NCBI GenBank assembly: GCA_012512325.1 | Contig: JAAZEL010000053.1 | Location: 1 to 49,266, forward strand | Length of the DNA: 49,266 bases | Source: Candidatus Fermentithermobacillaceae bacterium | GTDB taxonomy: Bacteria > Bacillota > Sulfobacillia > Fermentithermobacillales > Fermentithermobacillaceae | Direction of reading: 5' to 3' | In this document: piece by piece, positions 26,867-37,014 of the stretch | Layout: the number at the start of each line of letters is the position of its first letter | Position numbering within the stretch: the first letter of the stretch is position 1 | The notes under the pieces: model-generated | Told to the model about the DNA's origin: nothing | The model's input: the letters and a program-made list of their open reading frames with translations, nothing else | Databases searched by the model: none | Made by a program: the position numbers and the translations under genes

Positions 26867-27034
26867 TTACCTGTTACCAAGAAGTATAACCACGCCACCG
26901 GCCAGCATTGCAGAGCCCAACAAGGCCCAAAGCATCCAACCGGGCAATGCCGCTAAGAGGATGCCCAACCCGCATATCCCCAAACCTGCCGAAAACGCAA
27001 TACGTCGGTTATGTTTGCGGGAACGTAATCTCAC
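26867..27034 (-). CDS. 55-aa double-TM small protein upstream of spoVM (GTG start)
   Basis: MRLRSRKHNRRIAFSAGLGICGLGILLAALPGWMLWALLGSAMLAGGVVILLGNR; RBS GAGAGGGG about 6 nt upstream; not in the supplied ORF track. Confidence 0.75.
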   Translation of the reverse strand: MRLRSRKHNRRIAFSAGLGICGLGILLAALPGWMLWALLGSAMLAGGVVILLGNR

Positions 27035-27086
27035 CGTGGACCCCTCTCGCGCTGTTGTGTGTTACCGCCTCGCTATGACAGTATAT

Positions 27087-27764
27087 TCAGCAATCGGTAA
27101 TTGTGCATCTGCGGAGGGCCTGAATAGCGGAAGGTATATCCTCACTCGAGAAAATGTAACTTCCTGCTACGAGAATGCTTGCGCCCCTATCAACCACTGC
27201 CCTGGCATTGCTTGCAGAAATGCCCCCGTCAACTGAAATCTCCACAGGAAGCCCCGAGTCGCTGACAAGCCTCCTTACTTCCTCTATCTTAGGCAGCATG
27301 GCGGGGATAAAGCACTGGCCTCCCCAGCCGGGATTGACGGCCATAACCAAGACCAAGTCCACATTCTCCATCACGTACTTGAGAACCTCGGGGGAGGTGG
27401 ACGGGTTTAGCGAGACGCCGCTCTTACACCCCTTTTCCCTGATAAGCCGCAGCATCCTGTCTAGATGAGGGGTTGCTTCAGCGTGAACCGTGAGGTAATC
27501 GGCGTAGGGGGCAAAAGCTTCTATTCCCCAATCAGGGTTTGAAACCATCAAGTGGATATCCAGCGGGATGCCAAACTGCTTCAGGGCTTTGGCAAGAGCC
27601 GGCCCAAAGGTAAGGTTAGGCACAAAATGCCCGTCCATTATATCAAGGTGGAGCAGATCGGCTCCGGCGTCTACCACCTGGCGCACCTGGCCACCCAGAT
27701 TCAGGAGGTCAGCAGATAGTATTGAGGGCGCCACTTTGATGTGCCGCACGGCGGGATCATTCAT
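27087..27764 (-). CDS. rpe: Ribulose-phosphate 3-epimerase
   Basis: VAPSILSADLLNLGGQV, LHLDIMDGHFVPNLTFGP, VLVMAVNPGWGGQCF, VDGGISASNA. Confidence 0.96.
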   Translation of the reverse strand: MNDPAVRHIKVAPSILSADLLNLGGQVRQVVDAGADLLHLDIMDGHFVPNLTFGPALAKALKQFGIPLDIHLMVSNPDWGIEAFAPYADYLTVHAEATPHLDRMLRLIREKGCKSGVSLNPSTSPEVLKYVMENVDLVLVMAVNPGWGGQCFIPAMLPKIEEVRRLVSDSGLPVEISVDGGISASNARAVVDRGASILVAGSYIFSSEDIPSAIQALRRCTITDC

Positions 27765-28626
27765 ATCTTCTCCTCGCCCTTTCTGTCAGTTCTTCCAGAA
27801 ACATCAGGTAATTGTGGTAGCGTTCCTGAGAGATCTCGCCCCTGTTCAGGGCTTCCAGGACCATGCACCTGGTCTCAGTCTTGTGGAGGCACCTGGGGAA
27901 ATGGCATGACATTGCATGTTCCCTAAATTCAGGGTACAGGAGGCTAAGTCCGTAAGGCTCAATATCCACGAGATCGAGCCGGGAAAACCCGGGCGTATCG
28001 GCTACGTAGCCGTCTCCGGGGGTCCGGATCAAACTCACCCACTTGGTGGTATGACGCCCGCGCACTCCCTGGGAAAGATCGCCTGTAAGGAGGTTTACGC
28101 CCATGAAGGCGGATATGAGTTTGGACTTGCCCACACCGCTTTGCCCCGCAAACACAGTTACCTTGCCCCGGAACAGTTCGCCCAGTTTATCCAGGCCGTA
28201 GCCTGTGACCGCTGACGTCACTACGCATTGGTATCCGGCGGCGGAATATATGCTCAGGACCTTGGATATTTCCTCTTCGTCCTCCACATCCTGTTTGTTT
28301 ATGCACAATACCCCTTGGATCTCTTCATACTCCAGCTGGATCAGGAGCCTGTCGATATAAACGAGGTCCAACGGAGGCTGGGTGATCGCCGTTACCACTA
28401 TGGCTTGATCCACGTTGGCAACAGGCGGACGCCTGAGTAAGTTTTTCCTCTCGGCGATGCCCTCAATGACACATGCATCCCCCGACCGGGATACACGTAC
28501 TATGTCTCCGGCGTGGACTTGGGCATCATCCATTCTGAGCCGCCCCCGGAAGGCACACGAAACCACTTCTTCCCCGAGAGCAACTTTGCATTCAGAAGAA
28601 TGTACAGCTAGTACTCTGCCGATCAA
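27757..28626 (-). CDS. rsgA: Ribosome small subunit-dependent GTPase RsgA
   Basis: VFAGQSGVGKSKLISAF, RGRHTTKWVSL, VADTPGFSRL, C-terminal zinc motif CHFPRCLHKTETRC. Confidence 0.95.
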   Translation of the reverse strand: MIGRVLAVHSSECKVALGEEVVSCAFRGRLRMDDAQVHAGDIVRVSRSGDACVIEGIAERKNLLRRPPVANVDQAIVVTAITQPPLDLVYIDRLLIQLEYEEIQGVLCINKQDVEDEEEISKVLSIYSAAGYQCVVTSAVTGYGLDKLGELFRGKVTVFAGQSGVGKSKLISAFMGVNLLTGDLSQGVRGRHTTKWVSLIRTPGDGYVADTPGFSRLDLVDIEPYGLSLLYPEFREHAMSCHFPRCLHKTETRCMVLEALNRGEISQERYHNYLMFLEELTERARRRYE

Positions 28627-28646
28627 GCCCGCGCATCACCGACTTT

Positions 28647-30479
28647 CTATGGTCCGATCCTCTGTTGATATGCCAATTCGCCGTCGAAGTACACCTTGAT
28701 GATGGCGAAGTCGCCTTTGTACCTGAACGATAAGGTCAAGGTATCCCCCGGTGCCTCGTTTCTGTTATGGCGCACTGATTCCCCGTCAAGGTCCGTCACG
28801 GTAAGCCGTACGTGAACGGGACGCCCTTTGTCGGCGACCTCAATCTTGATCGTGTGGGAACGCACTGCGCCTTCGAGGCCCATGGAGACGACGATATCAA
28901 CCTTGGTCCTTACCGGGACCTCTTCCCCTTCCTCAGGGGTTTGAGCGATTATCGTGCCCGAGGGTTGATCAGACGGCGCCCCGGTCACATTGCCCAAATC
29001 GAGCAAGCTGTCGTTGAGCACCGCCAAAGCCTGTGCTTCCGTCAGTCCCAACAAACCGGGGACTATGGTAGTCTCAGGTTCGACCCCCTTAGATACTACC
29101 AGATCCACCCTGGTGCCTATCGCAACCGATGTGCCCTCCCTGGGGTTTTGCGATATCACGAGGTCTTTGGGTACGGTGGCATCAGGTATCTTATCCACGT
29201 TCCCTAGTTGAAGCTGGTGGTTCTCCAGCTCAAGCTGGGCTTCCCTGAGGCTAAGCCTGCGGACATCAGGCACGTCCACATACTCTTCTCCCTTTGAGAG
29301 AGTGTAGTAGATTTCCCTGCCTACCTTGACTTGTTCGCCGCCAAGGGGACTTTGGGATATCACCGTGCCTGCAGGGTAGTTCTTGTCGTACTTCTCCGCA
29401 GAAAGCCTGGGGATAAGCCCTTTTTCACGAATCAAAGCCTGTGCCTGGATATGAGGCAACCCCACAATATCGGGAACCTCCACTATGGGTACGGCCATCC
29501 ACTTGTAGAACGAATATACGGCGTATGCAGCCACTGCCAGCCCCAGCACTACAAATACAGCGAGTATCTTGACAGCCGTCGGGGTTGACCGCCTCCTTCT
29601 ACTGCGCTTAGCCATTGGTTCATCACCTTTTGGAGAAAACTCCGGCTCGGCCCTATACAACAAAGCTGACCTGGACTTTCTTATGGCTTGTAGCATCTCA
29701 CCCGCGGATTGGAACCGCTCGCCCGGATCCTTGGCAAGCGCCTTGGAAATCAGGTTTTCGATCTCAACGGGTATATCAGGAACCGCCCGGCGCACAGACG
29801 GCACCCGGGCTTCCACATGCTGCAATGCCACGGCCACCGGGCTGTCGCCTGTAAACGGCAGCTTCCCCGTTATCATTTCGTACAGGACAACCCCCAGCGA
29901 ATACAGGTCAGACCTGGCCGAAACCTTTCCGTTCCTGGCTTGTTCAGGAGACAAATACGAGGCAGACCCGACCACAACGTCTGTGGAGGTGGTTGACACC
30001 CCTCCCAGGGCCCTTGCAATCCCGAAGTCGGCTACCTTGACGTGGCCAACTTCTGTAAGCAGGATGTTCTGAGGTTTGATATCCCTGTGGATGATATTGT
30101 TGTCGTGGGCATGGGCAAGGCCTAAGCATATCTGGGCGGCAATGTTCAACGCTTCCTCCGGCTGGAGCCTGCCTTCCCTGTTGAGTCTGTCCCTCAGGGT
30201 TTCCCCCTCGACCAATTCCATCACAATGAAGTGCAAGCCTTGGTCTTCTCCAACATCGTAGATGCTCACTATGTTGGGATGGGACAAAGATGCCGCCGCT
30301 TTGGCCTCCCGCCTGAACCTCGACACGAAGTCATCGTCTTCGCTCATTTCAGGCCGCAAAATCTTGAGGGCCACATACCTGTCCAGCACGAGGTCGTTGG
30401 CTTTCCACACGACACCCATGCCACCGCTGCCGATGCGTTCAACGATTTTGTACCTGCCTAAGATCTTTCGGCCTATCAT
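28647..30479 (-). CDS. prkC: Ser/Thr protein kinase with PASTA domains (PrkC/Stk)
   Basis: MIGRKILGRYKIVERIGSGGMGVVWKA; HRDIKPQNILL; DFGIARALGG; TM segment; three PASTA repeats. Confidence 0.96.
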   Translation of the reverse strand: MIGRKILGRYKIVERIGSGGMGVVWKANDLVLDRYVALKILRPEMSEDDDFVSRFRREAKAAASLSHPNIVSIYDVGEDQGLHFIVMELVEGETLRDRLNREGRLQPEEALNIAAQICLGLAHAHDNNIIHRDIKPQNILLTEVGHVKVADFGIARALGGVSTTSTDVVVGSASYLSPEQARNGKVSARSDLYSLGVVLYEMITGKLPFTGDSPVAVALQHVEARVPSVRRAVPDIPVEIENLISKALAKDPGERFQSAGEMLQAIRKSRSALLYRAEPEFSPKGDEPMAKRSRRRRSTPTAVKILAVFVVLGLAVAAYAVYSFYKWMAVPIVEVPDIVGLPHIQAQALIREKGLIPRLSAEKYDKNYPAGTVISQSPLGGEQVKVGREIYYTLSKGEEYVDVPDVRRLSLREAQLELENHQLQLGNVDKIPDATVPKDLVISQNPREGTSVAIGTRVDLVVSKGVEPETTIVPGLLGLTEAQALAVLNDSLLDLGNVTGAPSDQPSGTIIAQTPEEGEEVPVRTKVDIVVSMGLEGAVRSHTIKIEVADKGRPVHVRLTVTDLDGESVRHNRNEAPGDTLTLSFRYKGDFAIIKVYFDGELAYQQRIGP

Positions 30480-30508
30480 CTGTTTCGGGTCCAACCTGTT
30501 TTCACCCC

Positions 30509-31243
30509 CTAGCCGGTTACCGCCTGGGGCCAAAGTACGACCACTGTTACGTTGTCATAGCCGCCCCGTTGGTTAGCAAGGTCCACAAGTTCGCCTGCAA
30601 CCCGGTCCCTGTCGTGGGTAACCAAGGCACGGGAAATCTCGTCGGGAGACACAAGGCTGGTAAGACCATCTGTGCACAAGACCAATATATCGCCCGGACG
30701 CAGAGCTTCCTCGTAAATGTCCACGTCCACGGTATCCTGGGTGCCCAACGCCATGGTAAGCACATTTCTCCCAGGATGCCGCATTGCATCTTCTTCCGTT
30801 ATGGTACCGTTCCTGACCAGTTCTGCTGATACCGAATGATCTTCCGTTACACGCCTTATTTTTCCATCGGAAACTATGTATGCCCGGCTGTCCCCTACGT
30901 GGCCCACAAAAGCCCTTGACATATCAGAGGTAATAAGGACACATGTGACCGTGGTCCCCATTCCCGGAACGCCCCTGTGACTTGCGGCGCTTTCACGGAT
31001 CTTGCCGTTGCCGTACAGGATGGCTTCCTTTAACACTTGTCCCGGATCGCCGCCCAAAAAATGCTCTGCAACGTACTGCTGGATACAGCTTACCGCCAAA
31101 GCTGACGCGATTTCGCCTCCGTCGTGCCCGCCAAGCCCGTCTGCTACCATGGCAAGCCATCCATGGGGAAGTCCCACCACCGACCAGGAATCCTCATTCT
31201 TGGGCCTAACCAACCCCCGGGATGTCTCAGCTCTCCACTCCAA
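30509..31243 (-). CDS. prpC: PP2C-type Ser/Thr phosphatase (PrpC/Stp), likely TTG start
   Basis: EWRAETSRGLVRPKNEDSW, VADGLGGHDGGEIAS, GDSRAYIV, CTDGLTSLV; AGGAGGGG RBS before TTG. Confidence 0.93.
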   Translation of the reverse strand: MEWRAETSRGLVRPKNEDSWSVVGLPHGWLAMVADGLGGHDGGEIASALAVSCIQQYVAEHFLGGDPGQVLKEAILYGNGKIRESAASHRGVPGMGTTVTCVLITSDMSRAFVGHVGDSRAYIVSDGKIRRVTEDHSVSAELVRNGTITEEDAMRHPGRNVLTMALGTQDTVDVDIYEEALRPGDILVLCTDGLTSLVSPDEISRALVTHDRDRVAGELVDLANQRGGYDNVTVVVLWPQAVTG

Positions 31244-31406
31244 GGCGATTCCCCTCCTGCTCAACAGCCATGCCCATCTTGCTCCGACTCCGGCTACAGT
31301 CCCAGCAGCCTCTAGTCCTGGGACGTACTGTAACTGCGACCCGGTTCCACCCCCCTCGGCACTCACTCGCACCGAACCTTCACATCCCCTTCAAAATCCT
31401 AGCAAC

Positions 31407-32741
31407 TTAGCCATGCCGTTTCAACGCTTTGGCTATGAAAAACCCATCAGTGCCGTGGACATGGGGCAATAAATAACCGTAGCCTATGGCCATATCGAGG
31501 GCTGCCCCGTTGTCAAAGGTCACCCTTTCGCCGACAGGAACGAACTCCCTGTGGCCGTCAAGGAAGCGCAGCCACACATCTTGGTTTTCTTCTCTGGTGA
31601 GGGCACAGGTACTGTAGACCAAGGCCCCGCCCGGCTTCAAGAACCGGGCGGCTGTATCCAGCAGGAGCGTTTGCCTCCTGGCCATTTCAGGTATGTCAGC
31701 TTCCCGGCGCATCCACTTGATGTCCGGATGCTTGGCTATAACCCCAAGTCCTGAGCAAGGCGCGTCTACCAGCACTTTGTCAAAGCACATGGGAAGGCGT
31801 GCCCGCTCAAAGGCGCCTGCAGTCGCACCCGGATCCGTGGCATCGAGTACTGCGGTGAGTACGTTGTCAAACCCCAACCGCTTGCTTGATTGGGTGATCA
31901 GGGCGATACGGTCCCTTGACACATCGGTGGCGACTACAACTCCCCCATCTGATGCCATTTCCGCTATGTGCATAGTCTTACCACCCGGGGCGGCACACAC
32001 ATCCCATACAAGATCTCCCGGTTCAGGGTCCAGTACCATGGTTACGATCATTGCCGCTTCAGCTTGCACAGCAAACCAACCTTCGTTGTAGCCGGGAAAC
32101 CCGCTCACCGTCCTCCCGCCGACCACCTTGATTGATATGCCCAGCTTGCCTGGCTCGGCTGAAAATCCCGCTTGACGAAGGATTTCCAGCAACCTGCCAC
32201 GGTTTGTCTTGGACGTGTTCACCCTCAGAGTTACGGGAGGAGGGGAATTTTGGACCTTGAGCAGGGAAAGGGCATCCTGTATTCCAAAGGACTCGAAGTA
32301 GCGGCTCACAATCCAATCCGGAAAGGAATACCGTATACCTGCATATTCCTCCGGGCCGTCGTCTATGGAAGGCATTTCTACGTGCCCCTGGTTTCTCGCC
32401 AAAGCTCTTAGCACTCCGTTGACAAACCCTCGATGGGACTTGGCCCTTAGGCATTCAACCACCGAGTTAACCGCTGCGTAAGCAGGAAGCCCCATAAACA
32501 CCAGCTGGTAAGCTCCGAGCCTGAGGGCGTTCAGCACTTCCGGCGCGAGTTTCCCGAGGGACCTGTGGGAGAAGGCGGAAATATACCAGTCCAAGAGGCG
32601 TTTCCATCTCTCTGTGCCGGTGACAAGTTGTTTCACCAGTGCTCTGTCTCTTTCATCAAGGCCGGCAAAACCGTCATGGGCACCCGGAGGTGTTCTGGTT
32701 CCCATGATATCGAGAGCAACCCTCCGGGTGCTTTCAGACAA
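31407..32741 (-). CDS. rsmB: 16S rRNA (cytosine-967-C5)-methyltransferase
   Basis: N-terminal NusB-like domain; VCAAPGGKTMHIAE, VDAPCSGLGVIAKHPDIKW, YSTCALTREEN. Confidence 0.95.
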   Translation of the reverse strand: MSESTRRVALDIMGTRTPPGAHDGFAGLDERDRALVKQLVTGTERWKRLLDWYISAFSHRSLGKLAPEVLNALRLGAYQLVFMGLPAYAAVNSVVECLRAKSHRGFVNGVLRALARNQGHVEMPSIDDGPEEYAGIRYSFPDWIVSRYFESFGIQDALSLLKVQNSPPPVTLRVNTSKTNRGRLLEILRQAGFSAEPGKLGISIKVVGGRTVSGFPGYNEGWFAVQAEAAMIVTMVLDPEPGDLVWDVCAAPGGKTMHIAEMASDGGVVVATDVSRDRIALITQSSKRLGFDNVLTAVLDATDPGATAGAFERARLPMCFDKVLVDAPCSGLGVIAKHPDIKWMRREADIPEMARRQTLLLDTAARFLKPGGALVYSTCALTREENQDVWLRFLDGHREFVPVGERVTFDNGAALDMAIGYGYLLPHVHGTDGFFIAKALKRHG

Positions 32742-32743
32742 GC

Positions 32744-33418
32744 CTAATCACGCCTTCCCCTCAACATGAACAGCCTCAAGAACTGGGCCACAGCCATGGC
32801 CGTAGCAGCTACATAGGTAAGGGCCGCCGCATTTAGTACGTTGCCAACCTGCACCGATTCGTTCCCTGAAACGCAACCTGACGATTCCAGCATGTTGAGG
32901 GCACGTCTTGAAGCGTCAAACTCAACGGGCAGGGTGATCGCTTGGAAGAGCACTGCGCCCAGGAAGAACAGGAGCCCGAGGTCCATGAGGGTTCCCGACC
33001 TCATCAATAACCCTACAAAGAACAGAGGAATGGCGGCATTTGACGCAAAATTCACCACCGGCACCAGACTGTTCCGTACAGCCAGGGGGGCGTAGCCTAT
33101 TCCATGCTGTACCGCGTGGCCCACTTCATGGGCAGCGATCCCCAAGGCAGCCACTGAAGCGCTGTCGTACACGCCTGCCGACAGACGCAGCACTTTGGAC
33201 CTGGGATCGTAATGATCCGTGAGAACTCCCGGAGTCCTTTCTACCCTGACATCTTCCAACCCCGCGTCACGGAGCAAAGCCGCGGCTACAATATAGGCCG
33301 GTTGCCCTGCTCGGGCATATACCCTGGAGTAGCTTTCATAGGCAGACCGTACCCTGGCCTGGGCCCACAGGGCAAATATGAAAGCCGGCAGCACGAAAAA
33401 GACGTAACCTAAATCCAT
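32744..33418 (-). CDS. Zinc metallopeptidase, YugP type
   Basis: AAHEVGHAVQHGIGYAPLAVRNSLVPV with TM segments. Confidence 0.93.
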   Translation of the reverse strand: MDLGYVFFVLPAFIFALWAQARVRSAYESYSRVYARAGQPAYIVAAALLRDAGLEDVRVERTPGVLTDHYDPRSKVLRLSAGVYDSASVAALGIAAHEVGHAVQHGIGYAPLAVRNSLVPVVNFASNAAIPLFFVGLLMRSGTLMDLGLLFFLGAVLFQAITLPVEFDASRRALNMLESSGCVSGNESVQVGNVLNAAALTYVAATAMAVAQFLRLFMLRGRRD

Positions 33419-33445
33419 GTGATCCCCCTCCTCAGCAAGAGATTG

Positions 33446-34942
33446 TCAGCCAAACCTTTTTTCTCTATATTGCCTGCCTACTAGGAAGGCCTTGGCAGTC
33501 ATAGCGGTTTTGCCTGCCGGTTGTACCTCCAAGACTCCGATTGTACCTTTGCCGCACTTCACTACAGCCATTGTACCATCAATCCCAACTACCGTACCCG
33601 GGACCGTGTCGTCCGGAACTGAAGAGTCCTGGGACGGCAGGAGCTTGGCCCGCCATATCTTCGTACGTTCAGTCCCGAATCGGGTAACTGCGCCCGGTTC
33701 AGGAGACAGCGCCCGTACCAGGTTATGAATATCTTCTGCAGGTGCCTGCCAGTTGATTACCTCTTCGCCCGGCCTCAAACGGGGCGCATAAGTGGCCTCG
33801 TCTTCATCTTGTGGCGTTCTCCTTGCAGAGCCCGTGTACACAGAACACATGGCTTCAACAAGGGCCTGGGCTCCGACAACCCCAAGGCGTCGCTCCAGGT
33901 CTCCGTAAGTTTCGTCAGGATCTATGTCGATCACCTTTTGCAGGCAAATATCTCCTGCATCCATACGTTCACTCATGTATATGATCGACACGCCGCTCTT
34001 CTGTTCCCCAGCCATGATCTGTCTTTGGACGGGATTGCCCCCTCGGTATTTTGGTAGCAGGGACGGATGAACGTTCAAACACGCATACTTGGGAATCTCA
34101 AGCACTTGGGCAGGAATTTTCTGCCCGTAAGCGGCAACGGCTATGAAATCAGCTTCCACCGCCCGGAGCCTCTCAATTGCTTCAGGTGCGCCTATAGCTT
34201 CAGGGGCAAACACCTCTATCCCCAATTCCATGGCCCTCTGCTTCACGGGCGTGGGCGCGATGATCTGCTTCCTGCCGCACGGGCGATCGGGTTGGGTGAC
34301 CACCAGCCTGACATCGGCACCTGCTTCGACCAGGTGTTCCAATGAGGGCAATGCAAACTCGGGACTGCCCATGAACACACATGTCACGCCTGAAAGCCCT
34401 TGGCCCTCTTCGCCATCCTCGTCAACTTCGATGATGGACTTGGCCCTGTCTATGAACAACACCCCGTCCAAGTGATCCAGTTCATGGCATAACGCCCTGG
34501 CCAACAACCCCTCACCTTCGACCCATATTTCACGGCCGTCGCGGTTCAGGGCTTCGACACACACCTTCACAGGACGCTCAACTTCCCCCAGATAACCCGG
34601 AAAACTCAGGCAGCCTTCCCACTTGGTTTCCGTCTCTTCCGATTGGGATACGATTTCAGGGTTAACGAGGAAGTGGGGCCCTTCCCCAACGTCTATTACG
34701 ACCATGCGCTTGGAAATACCAACCTGGGGCGCGGCAAGCCCCACACCGGACACGGCCCTCATGGTTTCCAACATGGCATCAAGCTGCTCGCGAATCCTGT
34801 TATTGACCTTGCGCACGGGCTTGGCCTTCTTTCTCAACACCGGCGCGTCAAATGTATATATCTCAAACCGTGACAAAAAAGCACCACCCTTTGTCAGATC
34901 CACATCCGGGTATACTCTGATTATATCATTCAACCATATCAT
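33446..34942 (-). CDS. Peptide deformylase / methionyl-tRNA formyltransferase fusion (Def-Fmt)
   Basis: Single 498-aa ORF. Def motifs [26 protein letters not shown]; Fmt [49 protein letters not shown]. Junction near residue 180-186 (about 34387-34405). Confidence 0.9.
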   Translation of the reverse strand: MIWLNDIIRVYPDVDLTKGGAFLSRFEIYTFDAPVLRKKAKPVRKVNNRIREQLDAMLETMRAVSGVGLAAPQVGISKRMVVIDVGEGPHFLVNPEIVSQSEETETKWEGCLSFPGYLGEVERPVKVCVEALNRDGREIWVEGEGLLARALCHELDHLDGVLFIDRAKSIIEVDEDGEEGQGLSGVTCVFMGSPEFALPSLEHLVEAGADVRLVVTQPDRPCGRKQIIAPTPVKQRAMELGIEVFAPEAIGAPEAIERLRAVEADFIAVAAYGQKIPAQVLEIPKYACLNVHPSLLPKYRGGNPVQRQIMAGEQKSGVSIIYMSERMDAGDICLQKVIDIDPDETYGDLERRLGVVGAQALVEAMCSVYTGSARRTPQDEDEATYAPRLRPGEEVINWQAPAEDIHNLVRALSPEPGAVTRFGTERTKIWRAKLLPSQDSSVPDDTVPGTVVGIDGTMAVVKCGKGTIGVLEVQPAGKTAMTAKAFLVGRQYREKRFG

Positions 34943-34959
34943 TTACGGAGCAGATACCG

Positions 34960-37014
34960 TCACCCTATACCGAAGGGCTCTTCAGTGTCCACGGTTATCC
35001 TGACCTGGCTCTGGGACACCCCGTCCATTACCTGGCTGACCACCTGAGACAATTCCTGCTTGCTCCGGGACTTGAGCACCACGATCCACCTGTAGCGACC
35101 GCGCACCCTGGCTTTGGGCGCGGGCCCCGGCCCCAGCACCCGGATGTCCCCTGAACGGGCCTCCACCTCTCGGGCGAATTCCTCAGCAAGCTGCTTCACC
35201 TTGTCCTGGTGTTTCCCGGAAAACTCAAGTTTGAAAAGGGAACCAAAGGGCGGGTAGCTCAGCACCGCCCTGTTCTCAGCCTCAACGGTGTAGAAGGCCT
35301 CAGGGTCTTGCACACCTCTAACGGCATGATGTTGGGGGTTGAGGGTTTGGACCAGGAACTGCTTTTGAGGATTCCCGCCTGAGCACTTGAGCAGGTGCAC
35401 AAGATCCATGAGGAGTTTGAACACCTGTTCCGGAGCGCTGTAATCGGGGAAACTGAGCAGGCTGTCGCAAGAAACCACTCCCAGCCCGGTAAAGGGAGGC
35501 AGCTCGAATCCGAGCACCATCTGAGTGCATAAGAGACATGAAGGTTCCGATGAACCGAATCGGGCAACCGCATCTTCTGGCGCCTTGGTATCTTGATCCA
35601 GCAGGAAAATGGGCACTCCAGGAAAACGCTTCTTAAACTCCGACTCCATTCGGTCTATGCCATATCCCACCTGTCTCCAGGTGAACCCGCGGCACACGGG
35701 ACACTCCAATGGAGGGGGCTCCCTGTAACCGCAAGTATGGCATACCATTAGGGTTTCCCGGGCATGGTATGCAAGGGACACTGAACACCTGGGACACATG
35801 ACCGTACTGCCGCAGTCGCAGCAGACCAGCGCCGAGGACGTACCGCGCCTGTTCAGGAACAACACCGCCCTTTCGCCGTCGTGGAAAATGTCCCTGAGGG
35901 CGAGGTGCAGGTGCTTGCTGATGGTAAGCCCTCGCTTGGTGCCCAACATGCTTACGACCTGATAGGTAACGCTTGCATCCGGACAGGCTGACAAGCCTTC
36001 AGATGTTGGCCTGTCCGCCCACGGCGATGTATCCTCCCATGTTGGTTCAGCCCTACATGGTGATTTGGCCTCGCATCTCGATATGGCCGCAGGTGTCCCA
36101 TGATGGCCTGTATTCTTGAGCTCCCCTTTGCTCATGTAATAGTGGATTCGCACCGAGGGTACGAAAGACCCCAGGAGCACTTGGCAGCCCTGAAGGTTGG
36201 CCCGTATTCTCGCCACGGTTGCCGCGTTGAACCTCGGAGACTCCTCGGCCTTGTACAAATGGGACTCTTCCTCATCCACAACGATTAGCCCCAGATTCCT
36301 GACCGGGCTGAAGACCGCACTGCGGCTGCCCACTGCGATGCCGGACCTACCTTCAAGGAGTCTCAACCAGTTCTCCCGCCTCGTTGAGCCTCTGAGGTCT
36401 GAGTGGATTACCGCGACAGGGCCGAACCGTGACTCTAAGTGCCGGACCGCGCTGCCAAGTTTTCGTATGTCAGGCACGAGCACTATCACACCCAGCCCCG
36501 AGCTTAGAGCGTGTTCCATCCGCTCGAAGTAATATTCCCATCTGGAAGCAGCAGGCCCTTGCACGAACACGCTTCGGGCAAAGGAATCAAGTTCTGTCAG
36601 TTCCGGGGCCTTCCAGGCACCCACCGTACCCTGGCCTGCTGAGATAGGCCGGCCGAGAACCATGCCGGGTTCAAGCCGCTTGCGCCGGACCAGGGGAGGC
36701 CACAAGTAGCGCCAGAAGGATGCAACGGAGGAAACGTAGTATTGCTTGAGCGCCTTTCCCAAGTCCAACAGCTCGCCGGGTGGCAGAAATCTCAAATCGT
36801 AAACCGCAGACACGCTCTTTACGTCGAAATCAGGCTTATCCCTGCCGCGGCCCACAACATACCCCTCTGCCTGCGTCCGGCCGAAAGGTACCTGAACCTT
36901 GGCGCCATAGGGCAAATGGCATGCGCACGGAAGCTCGTAGGTGAATCGACGGTCACCTACGGCGGGGATGTCCACCACTACTTCTACGTAAGGGAACATA
37001 TCCGGGTCAACCAA
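34960..37014 (-). CDS. priA: Primosomal protein N' (PriA), apparently degenerate helicase
   Basis: PriA 3'-binding domain, zinc region CCDCGSTVMCPRCSVSLAYHARETLMVCHTCGYREPPPLECPVC; position beside coaBC and def. Confidence 0.9.
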   Translation of the reverse strand: MVDPDMFPYVEVVVDIPAVGDRRFTYELPCACHLPYGAKVQVPFGRTQAEGYVVGRGRDKPDFDVKSVSAVYDLRFLPPGELLDLGKALKQYYVSSVASFWRYLWPPLVRRKRLEPGMVLGRPISAGQGTVGAWKAPELTELDSFARSVFVQGPAASRWEYYFERMEHALSSGLGVIVLVPDIRKLGSAVRHLESRFGPVAVIHSDLRGSTRRENWLRLLEGRSGIAVGSRSAVFSPVRNLGLIVVDEEESHLYKAEESPRFNAATVARIRANLQGCQVLLGSFVPSVRIHYYMSKGELKNTGHHGTPAAISRCEAKSPCRAEPTWEDTSPWADRPTSEGLSACPDASVTYQVVSMLGTKRGLTISKHLHLALRDIFHDGERAVLFLNRRGTSSALVCCDCGSTVMCPRCSVSLAYHARETLMVCHTCGYREPPPLECPVCRGFTWRQVGYGIDRMESEFKKRFPGVPIFLLDQDTKAPEDAVARFGSSEPSCLLCTQMVLGFELPPFTGLGVVSCDSLLSFPDYSAPEQVFKLLMDLVHLLKCSGGNPQKQFLVQTLNPQHHAVRGVQDPEAFYTVEAENRAVLSYPPFGSLFKLEFSGKHQDKVKQLAEEFAREVEARSGDIRVLGPGPAPKARVRGRYRWIVVLKSRSKQELSQVVSQVMDGVSQSQVRITVDTEEPFGIG

